Origin: Smittium mucronatum
Taxonomy: Eukaryota > Kickxellomycota > Harpellomycetes > Harpellales > Legeriomycetaceae
Reading direction: 5' to 3'
NCBI GenBank assembly: GCA_001953115.1
Contig: LSSL01004332.1
Coordinates: 1 to 42,579 of the forward strand
DNA length: 42,579 nucleotides
Both the position numbers and the translations under genes were made by a program. Every line of letters starts with the position of its first letter. The stretch's first letter is position 1. This document shows positions 1 through 11,999 of this stretch, one piece after another. The notes under the pieces were generated by a model that ran no database searches, was not told the DNA's origin, and was given only the letters and a program-made list of their open reading frames with translations.

Positions 1-87
1 GTTGGAAGTAGTGGAGACAGCGCACAGCGTTTCACTATTCTTGGTTGGGAGTAGTGGAGATAGCGCACAGTGATTCGGAGGACAGCG
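1..87 (+). repeat. Two-unit direct repeat, 43-bp period
   Basis: GTTGGAAGTAGTGGAGA at position 1 recurs as GTTGGGAGTAGTGGAGA at 44. Both are followed by AGCGCACAG. A third partial echo, GGACAGCG, appears near 80. The array may extend leftwards out of the window. Confidence 0.75.
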
Positions 88-230
88 ATTCCAGAGGATG
101 ACCATCTAGAAACAGGAGGAACCGATCGTTTAGCACAGCTGAGACATAATCTAGTGCACAAGTCCAGCGTTCGACAGTCAGACGGATCTCAGCGTCTAAC
201 AGCTATTTGTAGGAGAGCCATGTCGATCAA

Positions 231-450
231 ACCCATGTTTGGGTAGGAGCCTAATTTTATTAATCCTGCTAGAAGTAGGCTCTGACTAGGAGCTCAGTAG
301 ATTCAATGAACTGTTGTTCATTGACAAAGAGCTTAATTCATGACTGCACGTAACCTCAGTCATCCAGCCTACTTGAAGCAATGCCAGGGTGGGGTCTTTC
401 GGTTGGTAGATTGAACCCTTTTCCCGTAGGTACGCAGCCGGTAGTCCGGC
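231..450 (+). other. Cluster of perfect stem-loops inside retroelement copy A
   Basis: Five inverted repeats lie in 220 bp. They are: 231-244 (5-bp stem, loop TGTT); 247-253 with 276-282 (7 bp, GAGCCTA/TAGGCTC); 304-323 (8-bp stem CAATGAAC/GTTCATTG, again loop TGTT); 340-346 with 357-363 (7 bp, ATGACTG/CAGTCAT); and 437-450 (5-bp stem GCCGG/CCGGC, loop TAGT). All are perfectly paired. The density suggests a structured RNA in the 3' region of the element, but no covariation can be judged from one copy. Confidence 0.6.
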
Positions 451-575
451 AGAGGAGCTTATTGTAGTTAGGATAATGGTCTTTTCTATACGTCTTTTTC
501 TTTTTTTCAAATTTTTTTAGTATAGTTTTTAATGACGTTATCTTACAATAAAATTCCGTGATTCAAAAAAAAAAA

Positions 576-3500
576 TGGCAGAATTGGTAGTAAAATAATT
601 TAATTTATTTAGAATTTTGGTTGAGTCTGATAAGAATAATGATAATATCGAAATCAGAAAATATTTGCATTGATAATAAGCTAGTATGCTCAATTATCAG
701 TGAAATGGAAGGTTTTAACTACTAAATACTAGATTGAAAACCCATAAAAATTCCCATTAAAAAATAGGATTGTATATTTTATATTCTTAGCTTTGGTGGG
801 GAAAAAATATAGAAAAACCCGTAATATTCATCAAACTTAAAAACTAATTTTTATTTAAATTCGTTAAATGTGTCTACTATATATTAACTACAAATACAAA
901 AATAATAGATAAGAAATTCTGATTGGTTAAAATTTTTCTGGTGAGTAGAAAATACAATATATATTCTTATTAGACTTTTGAAAAATTAAACGATACAAAA
1001 GTGTTTTGCATTTATTTTTTCTTTGAAAAATCTTTTCGCCAGCTCAATATCTCAGATAAAAAAATCTCTAGAAAATTTAAACACAATAAACAAAAGATCA
1101 ATTTGACGGATCCACGCTTGTAAAAACAAAAAGGGTTAAACAATTATATATAAGAAATCTGAAAGGAATGATCTTATAGAGATTTATATGGGATGTTTCA
1201 TATTTGTTTTTTCTATAAAAAAAATTAAAAAGATAAAATAGATCCTTATACGAAAAAAAATCTTGATAAAATATTTCTAAAAAATTTATTTTATCTATAT
1301 TTTTAAATATGATATTGGATAATATGATAAATAATATATATGAACTTTGTAAATTATATTATGGTTAAATTTTAGGCATTGAATAATCAATTATTATTAA
1401 TAAGCAGCCAATCGAAATGAAGCACATATTATAAAACTCAATATACACGATTAGACAAAGATTTTAATGAAGATATAAAAAAAATAATTAATTAAAATCG
1501 TTCTAAGCACATTAATAGTTAATTTTTTTAAAAAAATTCATAATTTCAACAATTCAAATGATAAAAAATAGCCAAATAAATATATGTTTTAAAATGGAGG
1601 AGATTTTAAAATTGAAAAATTGAAAATAGAAGTATTTACAAATTAAAACTATAAATATTCTTTTTTTAAATTTTACGTATCAAAAAACATATTTGCATAC
1701 ATAAAATAACAAAAATCAGAAAATTGCGGAAAAATACATTAGAATAATATGTTTACGTTTTAAATATTTATTTATAATACTACGAAAACCCCATTTAATA
1801 AATAGTTAAACTCAAAAAACATCCAGGATGTTTTTTATTGCGTTTAATCAAGGGTATTAATCTAAAAATAAGTTATTATAGAAAATGAAATAGAGCAGCA
1901 AAACTCATCTGTAATTTATCTTTTATTTTTGATCGTAAAAATTTAATACAATATAATAAATTTCTATTTAGACTTTAATATAATAATTTATATAAAATGT
2001 AGAATGCAAAAAATTTCGATTTAATTTTCTAAATTGGAAACCGTTTGATCCTTCATATATATTCGAAATTTTCATATTTCTCTTTATCTCTTTATTTTTT
2101 TTCTATGGCTGATAATGAAGGTATTTTTACATAATTTTTTATAACTTTTTTTAGCTCTAAATATTTATTTTTGAACTTAAAATTATTATAATCTTGGAAA
2201 GTGTTTAAAATATTTATTTGAAAATAAATTCACATGTTTCATTGATTTAAAAGTGACTAAGCACCAACATTTAAAACCTCGAAAAAACTCACCTTTTTTG
2301 GTTGGCTTTGTTTTTTTTTATTTATATAAAGAGTTTTTTATAAGCGCAATAACGTAAAGAGAGGAAGCAATCTATTTCACCATAATTAAATTATAAATTA
2401 TTTAATTTATACTTAGTCAAAAAATACGCATTAGGAAACCATCCTAATATCTTATATTTCAAAAAAAAGTCTTTTTAGTGCTCCGAGTAAGCATAGTTTC
2501 TGGTATGACTTTCAAAACTGATAAAGAAAGAAATATCACTACATTGCAAAACTATTACTACCAAGAGATTTTTTTTCACTTTTTTTATATACATAAATGT
2601 GAAAGAGGTGGTTAAACTTTGGAATAAAATTTACGAAGGATTAAAGAAAAATTAACTTTCAAATTAATAAACACTTACACTTTCTTTATTTCTTATAAAA
2701 AATTATAAAACAAGTATTTTGGTGACCACGTAATTTTCTAGGAAAATAGGAAAAGAATAGACACTCGCCTTCATATCCCTGGGTGACACCAAATCGGATA
2801 CACATTCTCTTCATAAATATATTTATTAATATAATAATTACTATTATAATTATTCTAATAGAAATTAAAGAACTCCTGAATCTTTATTACTTACGACATC
2901 TGTAACAAATAAACTAGATTTTTTTATGAAAGAGTTAATGGGGATAGTAGTGCTTATAAGATTAAAATGCTTATAAAATGATATAATGAAAAAGAAACAG
3001 ATATTTAAAAAAGAGAATTACTTATTATGTATTTCTTTAGAATAAACCTTTAACTAAAAGTAATTCATCAAAGACGCTAGAATTTTCGAAACTAGAATTT
3101 TTCTCGTCATAATATTAATTCATTATTAAAAATTGCATTATCATTTTTTATTGCTTTATTAAAAATATTATCTTCTATAAAAATAGTATAAAATAAGAAA
3201 AAAAATTCGAAAAAGAGTTTTTTAGGTAATATATAACAATATAAGCCCTTAAAAATCCTCAAAGTGCAAAAAACTTGATAATATATGTTTTTTATATATA
3301 TTTTTTGTATAAATTGAATTCCTTTCGAGTTTAATTAATATATCATTAATATTTGATAATTCATTTTGAAAATAGTAGATTATTGTGGCTATTTGTGGAT
3401 GATGTAAGTATATATAGTTTATGAAAGACATATGGCTTTTTGGGGTTTATTTTAATCAATTTTTTCGCCGCTTTAACAATAAATTTCACTGCGAATCACT

Positions 3501-5291
3501 TTGAATAATTTACTGAAAAATCAGGTTCAATTATGACTATTTTTTTACTAAATTTACTTTAAAATTATATTTTAAACTTTTTTATCACCTTCTCATATTC
3601 AAAATATTTTTCTTTGTTAAATAATTCCGTTAAATTTGGCTACATTATGTTTTTATTCATATATTATTGATTAAAATTATTTTTTTAAAAAACATATTAT
3701 TCATAGAATTTTTTTTTCCATTACTATCCAAGGAAATGGGTTCTTGTAAAGCCTGTACTAAAATTTAGAAACTTTAATATTTAATAATATTAATTTATAC
3801 CTTGCTAATATTTTAAATCTTTTACTTAATACTATTTTGTTTTATTTTATCAAATACCTATAAAAAATATGATTTAAATTAAAATCCATTATTTATATTA
3901 TTATTTTTTATAATAATTGGAAAAAAAAACCCCCCTATTCCAATTTAAAACATTATTTTTATAAACACATTGAATGTTTATAAATTTGAATATTTTTAAC
4001 TTTATGAAAGTTTCATGAATACAAAATTTATTTAACTATCTCGTTTAAATAAAAATATAAGTACTGTAGGATTTAAAATTAACAAATACTTCCATGACTA
4101 AGATAAAATAACCCAAATTTTTGATAAATTCAAACTTATTTATCAAAATTAAAATTAAAACTGTGAGATTTTGTGGAAAAATGTTTAATAATATAAATCT
4201 TATAATCTTAAAATTCTTAAATTTATGAATTTTCATTTCTTTAAATTCACAATATAATAACTATAGTGTTCAAAAATACTTTATAAAGTATTATTAGAAG
4301 TAATTATAGATTTGATATTGATAAATCATCGAAAAGAAGTGTTTCAGATGAGCAAATTTATTATTAAAAAAATATTTTGGGGTATAATGATTTTTTTAGT
4401 AAAAAGTACAATATTCACATATTGATTGCATATATAGTGTCAATTATTCAAAAAGATACTTCTTTTAGTAATTTCGAATCCATTTTGGAAAAAATTTACT
4501 TATAATATTAGAAAAATTCTACTATTAGAAATTCAAGTTTTTTTTATAATACCCCATTTTAAATTATTGGTAGATTATTTGGGGTAAATCGTGGTATACC
4601 TGATGACCTTTCAAAAAAATTCTTTCTTAAAAAATTTAATCATCGGCTATTTAATTGTTTAAGTTTCCTCCATGAATTAAGATAGAGGAAAAAGCCGAAA
4701 AAAATTAAATTTCTTAATTTTTTCAAATATTAGTTCTACTCTTTGTTTTCAATTATGTACTAATCAAGACTTTTATTCATTGCTTTTTGATATAATTGAA
4801 TAGGGTCGAAAAAAAAAATTGTGAAAATTCTACTCAAAAACAAGATTATTCCGTGTATTAATATTAAAAAAAATAAGTTAAATTAAGATAGGATTTTTAT
4901 TTTTATTTTATATTCGATAGAATTGATAATATTTGCGAAAAAAAAGTATTAAAATTAATCAATAATCGATAAAGAGGGCCACTCAAAATAAATTTTACCT
5001 TACCCCAAACAAATTACTTTCCATAAATTTTAAATCGAAAATATAATTTTTCCGGTTGTTTAATTAAGTTTAAATTAACTCATTAACACTGCTATATAAA
5101 TATATCTAATTCAACTATGAAAAAAGTAAGGAATTTTATGAATTTAAATTCTTTTTTTTTTTTTGCATCATTTCTAGCATGAGCTAGACATATTTTAAAG
5201 CTTTAATTGTCATTTTTCGTATTATAAAAAAATATTTGAAACTATAGGATTATTTAAGTTGATTTTAACACGTTTTTTTTATACGTTTATT
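576..5291. other. AT-rich gene-free stretch
   Basis: Homopolymer-rich A/T sequence with stops in all frames. Only short ORFs without recognisable content occur (for example minus-strand ORFs at 3249-3431 and 4045-4236, dominated by Ile/Asn/Lys/Phe/Leu as expected from composition). A slightly less AT-rich patch at about 2725-2815 carries no feature I can name. No RNA gene, transposon motif or promoter is supported. Confidence 0.6.
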
Positions 5292-5399
5292 TAGCTAGGA
5301 TCATAGTCTTTTCTATAAGTCTTTTTCTTTTTTTCACATTTTTTTATTATAGTTTTTAATGATGTTGTCTTGCAATAAAATTCCGTGATACAAAAAAAA
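5292..5399 (+). mobile_element. 5'-truncated retroelement copy B with poly(A) tail
   Basis: It aligns without gaps to 465-575, with about ten substitutions over ~105 bp. It keeps the AATAAA-type signal (about 5374) and ends in an A-rich run passing into AAATAAATAA. It has the same orientation as copies A and C. I could not define a convincing target-site duplication; a short ATACGT occurs near both sides but is too short to trust. It is older-looking than copy C. Confidence 0.75.
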
Positions 5400-5411
5400 T
5401 AAATAAATTAA

Positions 5412-6060
5412 TACGTGCGAAAAAAAAACAGTCTTAATTCGAATTAACTCAAAAAAATTACATGATTATAATATTTAACTTGTAAAAAACACTTCATTAA
5501 AATATAATCTCTACTCATATCACCATATATTCAATGAAAAAAAATTAAACATCTTATAAACCACTAACATAATAGATAAATATATCACCCTAGCTATATT
5601 GATTTTATGATTTTAATTTTTAATAATATATATATTTTAAATATATCACCAATTTTTAAAATTAGTGGCCAGTTATTTGATAAAAAAATTCAAAATGATT
5701 TTTTTGCAAGTTTTATTGTAAAAACTATCTATATTAATTAATATTAATGTCATTAGGATTATAAATTACAACCAAAATTTTTTTTTATTAAATTGATCAA
5801 AATTCTATGTAATTTTATTGGTTATAAGCAATAAATAATGATTTTCTTCAGAAAAGAATAAAATCAGAGGGATATGTTAGAATTTAAATTATACTCTTAT
5901 AATTATTTAAAACGTGACATATAATTTTTTTTCTATTTTTAAGGCAAATTAAGAGTTAAAAAAATTATAATCAGTTTTTTTATTTGTAATTGTTTAAAAA
6001 AAAATTATAAATGAATTTTATAAATTATAAGACGAATCTCTCTATATATTTTATAAATTA
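5412..6060. other. AT-rich gene-free stretch
   Basis: Very AT-rich with no sustained reading frame. A TTTATT (AATAAA on the minus strand) near 5979-5984 could serve as a poly(A) signal for the candidate minus-strand ORF to its right. Nothing else stands out. Confidence 0.5.
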
Positions 6061-6064
6061 GCAA

Positions 6065-6316
6065 TTAAGGCAGAAAAAAATAAACTTCTACGCATAAAAA
6101 TTCAATATATGTTGTGAAAATAAATCTTAAATTATTATCTTTGCTCTCCCTGTGTAATGAACCAATAGGCTCATTACACATACGAAATATTTCACCCAAT
6201 TGAGAAAATCTCTCATAAGCATAATTGGCTGCTAGGAAACTAAAAATGATATAAATAAGGAAGCTTAGCCATTTCGGAATGGCTAAGCTTTTCAAATTGT
6301 TTCCATCTCCTGGCAT
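6065..6316 (-). CDS. Candidate small single-pass membrane protein, unknown function (83 aa)
   Basis: I do not recognise this protein. It starts with ATG at 6316 and encodes MPGDGNNLKSLAIPKW followed by a strongly hydrophobic segment (about residues 16-35, LSFLIYIIFSFLAANYAY), then a polar part with Cys46 in ERFSQLGEIFRMCNEP and a second hydrophobic C-terminal end. Its base composition is richer in G+C than the surrounding several kilobases, and codons such as CCG, GCC and AGC are used, unlike chance ORFs nearby. A TATA-like TATATAGT lies about 80 bp upstream on the same strand (about 6395-6402). The last ~25 residues become AT-rich and low in complexity, so the true end or a splice may lie earlier. 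Two perfect palindromes fall inside it, which could instead mean that the island is a structured element and not a gene. Confidence 0.35.
   Translation of the reverse strand: MPGDGNNLKSLAIPKWLSFLIYIIFSFLAANYAYERFSQLGEIFRMCNEPIGSLHRESKDNNLRFIFTTYIEFLCVEVYFFLP
6151..6180. repeat. Perfect inverted repeat, 10-bp arms
   Basis: TGTGTAATGA and TCATTACACA are separated by a 10-base loop. It lies within the candidate small ORF. Confidence 0.8.
6261..6290. repeat. Perfect inverted repeat, 13-bp arms, TCGG loop
   Basis: Arms AAGCTTAGCCATT and AATGGCTAAGCTT enclose a four-base loop. Thirteen perfect pairs with a tetraloop including several G:C pairs are unusual in this AT-rich setting. No T-run terminator follows. 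Confidence 0.85.
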
Positions 6317-6394
6317 CTTATGCCCAAATTCATATTTATTACCTTATTCCCTTTTTCTCTCCAAAATAAACCTGATCCTTACACCCTGTCACAC

Positions 6395-6402
6395 TATATA
6401 AT
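6395..6402 (-). promoter_or_regulatory. TATA-like box upstream of the 6065-6316 ORF
   Basis: TATATAGT read on the minus strand, 80 bp upstream of the ATG, in a C/G-containing setting (plus strand ACACCCTGTCACACTATATA). This is weak evidence in so AT-rich a region. Confidence 0.25.
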
Positions 6403-6419
6403 AATATTCTTCCTTAATT

Positions 6420-7072
6420 AACTTTTTTTGATTTTGATTCTACTAGTAAATATAATTTTAAGAATTTTTTTAAAAAAATAAAGGTCATAAGACATTATTT
6501 TAGAAATATTTCACTTTTTCCTATAAAATAAAAGGCTAATTATTTCTATTTTTGATATATGTGAAAGGGTATTCAATTATTTTTTTGAAACCAAAGAAAA
6601 GTTTTCTTCATAGATCTATTAATTATTATTATAAGAAGCATTATATTAGGTTTCTCATCATAAATTAATATGTTTCGAATATTTACTACTTATGAAATCC
6701 AAATAAAAAAACTATTGTTATTTGTATCAATAATCTACGATTTTCATGTTGTTTAAAGGGCCCAAAATATTAATAAAACTATCAATAATAGTATAAAAAC
6801 TTCAATTTAAGAACTACTGCTTAGGAATTTTTTGGAATAAATTATCGCTAACAAAAAATTCATAAAAAAATATTGGGGTGTTGTTGTTAATACTTTTCTT
6901 ATAATTTTACAATGACTTAAGATACATTTAATTTTCATTTTTCATAGTTTATTTTAATTATAACCTCGAGAAAAATAGTTAACCTAATAAATAAGATTGT
7001 ACTTAATTCAATATTGGCACAGCTGAAACCATGATTACCCAAAAAACCCGAAGTTTAGGACACTTTCAAGTA
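6420..7072. other. AT-rich gene-free stretch
   Basis: No sustained frame, repeat or RNA motif is visible between the candidate small ORF and the TA-rich repeat that precedes the Tc1/mariner relic. Confidence 0.5.
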
Positions 7073-7103
7073 ATATATATATTATATATATTATATATAT
7101 TAT
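7073..7103 (+). repeat. TA-rich tandem repeat, about 11-bp unit
   Basis: Three imperfect units of TATATATATTA-type sequence sit about 40 bp left of the inverted-repeat element. TA-rich DNA is also a preferred Tc1/mariner target. Confidence 0.6.
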
Positions 7104-7139
7104 TTATTCTAACCTGCTTTACAAGAAAATTAATATATA

Positions 7140-7401
7140 TAGTCCTCCAATTTTATCGAAGAATATAAATGTGTTTAAGGCTCGAAATTAGATATAATTT
7201 CAAGTAAGACATAATAGTTCCAATTACTTCAAATTTTTTAAAAAACGTTTCAATATTTGGTTATAATGTCAAAAATACACAAAAATATTATAATATTTTT
7301 ATTTTGTATTAAAATAATTTTATTAATAGCTTAGGTTAATTTGATTATAAGCCTCATTTTCAAATAAGCGTAATTTTTTAATAACTACTTTTATTCAAAA
7401 T
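7140..7401 (+). repeat. Left terminal inverted repeat
   Basis: It pairs with 8189-8453. Similarity is highest over the outer ~230 bp and fades near the inner TTTTATTCAAAAT block shared by both arms. Confidence 0.85.
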
Positions 7402-7454
7402 ATATGATTTTGTAAAGCTTTTAAAACTTAATAACTTTATAATAAGAATATAAT

Positions 7455-7760
7455 GATTTTTGGTTTTTGAATCAGATGGGTCAAAAGTTATAAATTAAAA
7501 TTCAAAATCAGCTTATTAAAAATGATATTTTTCAGTATTAATTGATGGGAAAAAAATTACAAGAATAGGTGATTTAAATATTATAATCTACTCATAAAAT
7601 TCTAATATCCTAAAAATTTATGAAGAAAACTCCAACTTAATCATATTTTTTGGTTTTTTTAGTGTTTTAAACCCATTTTTTTTATCTAAAATAATTAAGA
7701 GACTCAGATCACAATTAAAGGTTTGGAACAATTAAATATAGAATTTATAGAAAAAAATCC
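7455..7760 (+). pseudogene. Tc1/mariner transposase fragments
   Basis: One frame reads FLVFESDGSKV at about 7460-7490. This resembles the FxxFGSDGxxYVWR segment that follows the second catalytic Asp region in Tc1 transposases. Further on, about 7625-7730 reads NSNLIIFFGFFSVLNPFFLS then KIIKRLRSQLKVWNN, resembling the xxMVWGCFSxxGxGxLxxIxGxM segment. Stops interrupt it, and the spacing between the two pieces is about 20 residues longer than usual, so insertions are likely. The assignment is by eye and depends on lying between inverted repeats with TA flanks. Confidence 0.4.
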
Positions 7761-8188
7761 TTTTTTTTATTTTTTTATTTTTTATTTTTTCAAAAAAAGG
7801 ATCTTATCTTTTATTGGGAAATTTAAAAAGTATATTAATATGAAGAAATATAATGAAAAAAATTAAATTAAATGATATAAATTCATATTTTATGTTATCA
7901 GACAGTTATGCTTTTAGGTGTAAAATTGTTGACGAGAAAATTTCAAGTTATACGCAGATTTCATAATTATATTGATGCATCTCTAATAAATTCTCAATTT
8001 ATTTTTATAAATAGATCAATTTAAATATATAAATAAAACCTTAAAAATTACATTTTGATAGAAAAATTGAAAATATGATTTAAATTCATTCTTTTTTTTA
8101 ATCAGAGTTGTTTTTGATAAATTTTATAAAAAATGATGGAAATTCATCATAAAGCCAATAGATAATATTATTTGAAAAAAAGAATCCA

Positions 8189-8453
8189 TTTTGAATAAAA
8201 CTCAAATAATTGAAAAATTTGCGCTTATTTTAAAATTAGACTTATAATCAAATTAACCTAAGCTATTAATAAAATTATTTTAGTACAAAATATGAATATT
8301 TTAACACTTTTTGTGTATTTTTAACTCTATAACCAATATTTGAAACGCTTTTTAAAAAATTTGAAATAATTGGAACTATTATGTCTTACTTGGAGTTATA
8401 TCTAATGTCGATCCTTAAACACATTTATATTCTTCGATTACATTGGATGCCTA
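8189..8453 (-). repeat. Right terminal inverted repeat
   Basis: This is the reverse complement of the left arm with scattered substitutions (such as TAGTCCTCC versus TAGGCATCC at the outer end) and a few short indels. Confidence 0.85.
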
Positions 8454-11400
8454 ATACATCAATTAAATTTTATCCTTCTTTTTTTAAATTATATTAAAAA
8501 TATGTGTTTATAACTAAATAAAAATTCCCTAAAAAAATAAATAAAAAAAAATTTCCTGCTATTATTTGAATTTTTTTTTTCATAACTAGTGATATTTAAT
8601 GTGAAGTTTTTAAAATAGTTTTTTTACACAAATAAAACCTAGTTTTAAGTTATCTAATTAATTTAAAAAATATATTTTATATATATATAGCCACAGTAAC
8701 ACTTTTATCTGAAAGATATAAAAATCTAATCTATTCGAATTTTTTTGTCTTATCTGAGAATAAATTTTTTGGTTATCTAAAAAAAATTCTAATCTTGAAA
8801 ATCTTTGTATATATACATTGATCACAACTGCATTATTATTATAATCCAAAATAAAAATCCCAACACTTATGTCTCTTTAAGATAATGTCTCTTAAAGACA
8901 AGATACACACCTTTTACCTTTTTTTATCTAAATCAATAATTATTTGTATAATTATTTGATTTTTCTCGGAATTAATATCAATCAATAATACGATTGATAT
9001 ATAATTATCGTATAACCTAAAAAAATTTTAAATAAAAAAGTAATATTAATCTTATAGTACAAGATTTTTTCTTTTGTACTTATTATTTTTAAAAAATCTT
9101 TATTAGAATTCAGAAATTTTTTTGAATCATTTGAAATAAATAAAAAAGATTCTTTTAATAATTAATTTCATGCTATTTACAAAAACAAAAATAAGTATAT
9201 GGGGGTTTTTTTAAAGATCTTTTATAATCAAAAAAAATTCTGGTAGTTTTACCAAAAAATTCAACTCTAAATAAAGGTTTAACAAAGCTTGTAAATGGTT
9301 TTTTAAGATTAAAAAATATTTTTAGGTACATTTTTTCTTAATAAAAGAAAAAAAAATAAGTATCGAAATCCAAGATCTTAATTAGTTATTAATTATGTAG
9401 AACTACGCTTATATATATTTTTATTTTCAAAGGGAAATTTTACAAAGCAATTAAATAGTTGAATTTTAATAAAATCCAAGTTTATCTCAAATTTAGTGTT
9501 ATTTTGGTTTTATCCAGACTATTTTATAAATTTAATGTATATATAATAAATCAAATAATTTTCAAAATTTTAATGTATCATATTAGCGCATTTAGTAATG
9601 TATGGAAATTTTTATTTTAATAAATTTTTTTATTTAATGGTTATCAAAATAGTATAACGAATTTACGAGATGTGATAACCCTTAATTTTCATTTTTATTT
9701 CGTAAAATTAAATACAATTGGATTGAATTAAATCAATAAATACACATACTAATATTTTGGATCTTATATTTCTACACAAAAAATGAAATATTAAATTTCC
9801 TTAACTTCACCCCCACAAATTTCCAGGAATAAATTTTATCCATACGTTCAGTCCGTTGTCATGGGTTGTCTCTTACATATTTTAACAAGTTTGAGTAAAA
9901 AGGATTTATAGGGAATCTTGAAATAAATTCCATAAAAAGTGTGTCTTTCTGAAAAAAATATTAATAACGTATGAAATAAATTCAAATATTACGAATAAGT
10001 TCAAATAACACAAAATCTGATGATCTTGGATGTTCAGAGATAGTAAAATATAAAAATTTATAATCAGTTCCTTAGCTCTTATAAGATTATGGATATTACC
10101 TAAAGAGGTTTTCAAACAAACTATAATTACATGAATCAAAATTAATTAATTTTTAATTATTGATAAATTCAATTTTTTTTCTCTTAATCAAATTATATTC
10201 GCTCAAATATGCCAAAATAATTATGCGAATAAAATGAATAATTTTATTCAAATATTATTTCAAAAAGTAATGAATAATCATACAAGGATAATTTTTCCGA
10301 TTTAATACTCTTTTTAACTAAAAGAAGGACAATTAATTTATTATTTTTATATATTATAGCCACTTAAATGTAAAATATATTAATACTGGATACACTGATC
10401 TACCACCATTGATATATTGTCTACATATTGGAATTAGTATGGACTTTAAATCTTTAAATACTTTCTTTCGGATATAAATTGATTTGAAAATTTTACCTAG
10501 GAATTAATTTTAACCTTTAAACTCCTTATAGTATACTTTTTTTTAAGCAAGGAGTAAAAAGTGCTCATTCTCCATAAGATTGTATAGAAATTTTCTGAAT
10601 CTTTTAAAAAAATTTAAATTTGATTTAAAATTCACCCTAATTAATAAAATTTATCATCTATATGGCTATAAATATATTTTGTTAAAGCATTATTTATCCT
10701 TTAAGGTTTTGAGTTTTGAGTTTTGAATTTTGAATTTTTATTTTTATTTTTAGGTTTATAATATTTCGGCTAAATTTCAATGAAAATTATCAATGTGTCC
10801 GAAATGTATTTCTAAAATTTTATTATTTTCTATGAGTTTTATTTTCTTTGAAGCTACTTTATCACTTATCATATTAGTGCAAAAATAACATTAAGATTAT
10901 GATAGAAGATGACTTAGTACATATTAACTAAAAATTGACATTTTTTTGAAGTTTTTTATAATAATCTCAAATCAAATTTCTCCAATCACACTCTAACCCT
11001 TCTTCTGAGATTCCAATAACTGTATCTTTATTTTTTTATTTTTGTCTATTTTTAAAACTACTAATCAGGGAAATTTATTATCCTAATTATGCAAATATTA
11101 TGTGTCTTTAAAATAAATATTCCTTTTAATATTCTAGAGTACGTTTTTAGCTCAAAATATGGGAGGAAGTCATAAGAAGTCTAAGAGTTGTAAAAAAAAT
11201 GACTTTAAAGGGTGTAAAACTTCAAGTAAAAATAAAATTAAAAAAAAAATTCAATTTTCCTCTTCAATAAATCTTTTAAGTTTTTTTATCCATACTAAAA
11301 TATCTAAAAAGAAAGAAATAAAACATTTTCAAGTTTCCTAAGAGAAAATTATGTATTCTTAATAAGTATGCAGAATTTTTTATTCAATTTTGTGTCATCT

Positions 11401-11990
11401 ATAAAGTAAAATACGATTTTACACCAAACTAGCCTCAAAGCAACTAAAAAAATAAAATCTGCAGAATCGGCCAACATTAATCAAGAATAAAAACTGTATG
11501 ATATACTTTTCAAACAGAAAAAGAAATTTTATTTAATGGTTCTCAGGAAATTTTTGGATAAAAATATTGAATAAAGACAACGATTTATTAAATTGGAGTT
11601 AATTACACGCTTTATATCTACCAAATTTAGTAATTATTCACAAGATTTTTTAGATATTTCTGAAGCATCATCAAATCCTTGTATTTTTATTTCTAGATCA
11701 ATAAATTTAATGTTATTCTCTAAATACCAACTGTTCTTTAAAACGTTAAAATATTTTTAATTTTCAATTTATGGATTTTTTAAAAAATTTCAATAAAAAC
11801 ATATTTCATTACTTCTACTCATTCTATTTTTTTTAGTGTCTGGAGGAATGCCCGCCGCTTCTCCCCCACGCACACAAAAACACTGGTGTAAATATTTAAA
11901 CTATTTATTTTACCAATGATATGAAATTTCATTATATTTATAATAGACTTTTGCTAAATTAAAATACTAGTATTTTTAATATTAATTAAT
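8454..11990. other. AT-rich gene-free stretch
   Basis: No sustained coding frame is seen. A 60-codon plus ORF at 11159-11341 is Lys/Ser-rich and looks composition-driven. A short tandem of TTTTGAG/TTTTGAA units lies at about 10710-10738. A small GC-richer patch at about 11840-11885 (GCCCGCCGCTTCTCCCCCAC) has no recognisable role. No tRNA or transposon motif was found. Confidence 0.5.
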
Positions 11991-11999
11991 ATCCCTTTT

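Larger units (their letters stand above)
1..575 (+). mobile_element. 3' part of a polyadenylated retroelement (copy A), structured non-coding body
   Basis: The first ~480 bp are clearly less AT-rich than what follows. The block ends with AATAAA at 547-552 and an 11-base A run at 565-575, the layout of a polyadenylated transcript inserted as DNA. The final segment (about 465-575) recurs at 5292-5399 (roughly 90% identical by eye) and its last ~50 bp at 41704-41751, so this is a dispersed repeat and not a host gene end. The body carries several perfect small hairpins (separate entries). One frame is open from about 65 to 247 but lacks a start and matches nothing I recognise. The left end lies outside the window or was not found. 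A LINE 3' UTR or a SINE-like element both fit; no reverse transcriptase is visible in this copy. Confidence 0.7.
7140..8453. mobile_element. Decayed Tc1/mariner-type DNA transposon with long inverted repeats
   Basis: A ~260-bp arm at 7140-7401 is matched in reverse complement by 8189-8453. Long identical blocks are shared, for example GAATATAAATGTGTTTAAGG and AGCTTAGGTTAATTTGATTA read from either end. The outer ends are TAGTCCTCCAAT and, on the other strand, TAGGCATCCAAT, so the element can be read as flanked by TA, the Tc1/mariner target duplication. The ~790-bp interior carries transposase-like fragments (separate entry) broken by stops and AT insertions. The inverted repeats are well supported; the superfamily call rests on the TA flank plus those fragments and is inference. 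Confidence 0.65.

Noticed and set aside
286..510. Minus-strand 74-aa ORF in the left-edge element
   Set aside because: Runs antisense through hairpins and the poly(A)-tailed 3' region; no protein-like features.
7073..7140. Replication origin or centromere repeat suggested by TA-rich tandem
   Set aside because: Only three imperfect units; ordinary in this composition.
11159..11341. Plus ORF of 60 aa, Lys/Ser-rich
   Set aside because: Composition expected from A-rich DNA, no upstream elements, no family resemblance.
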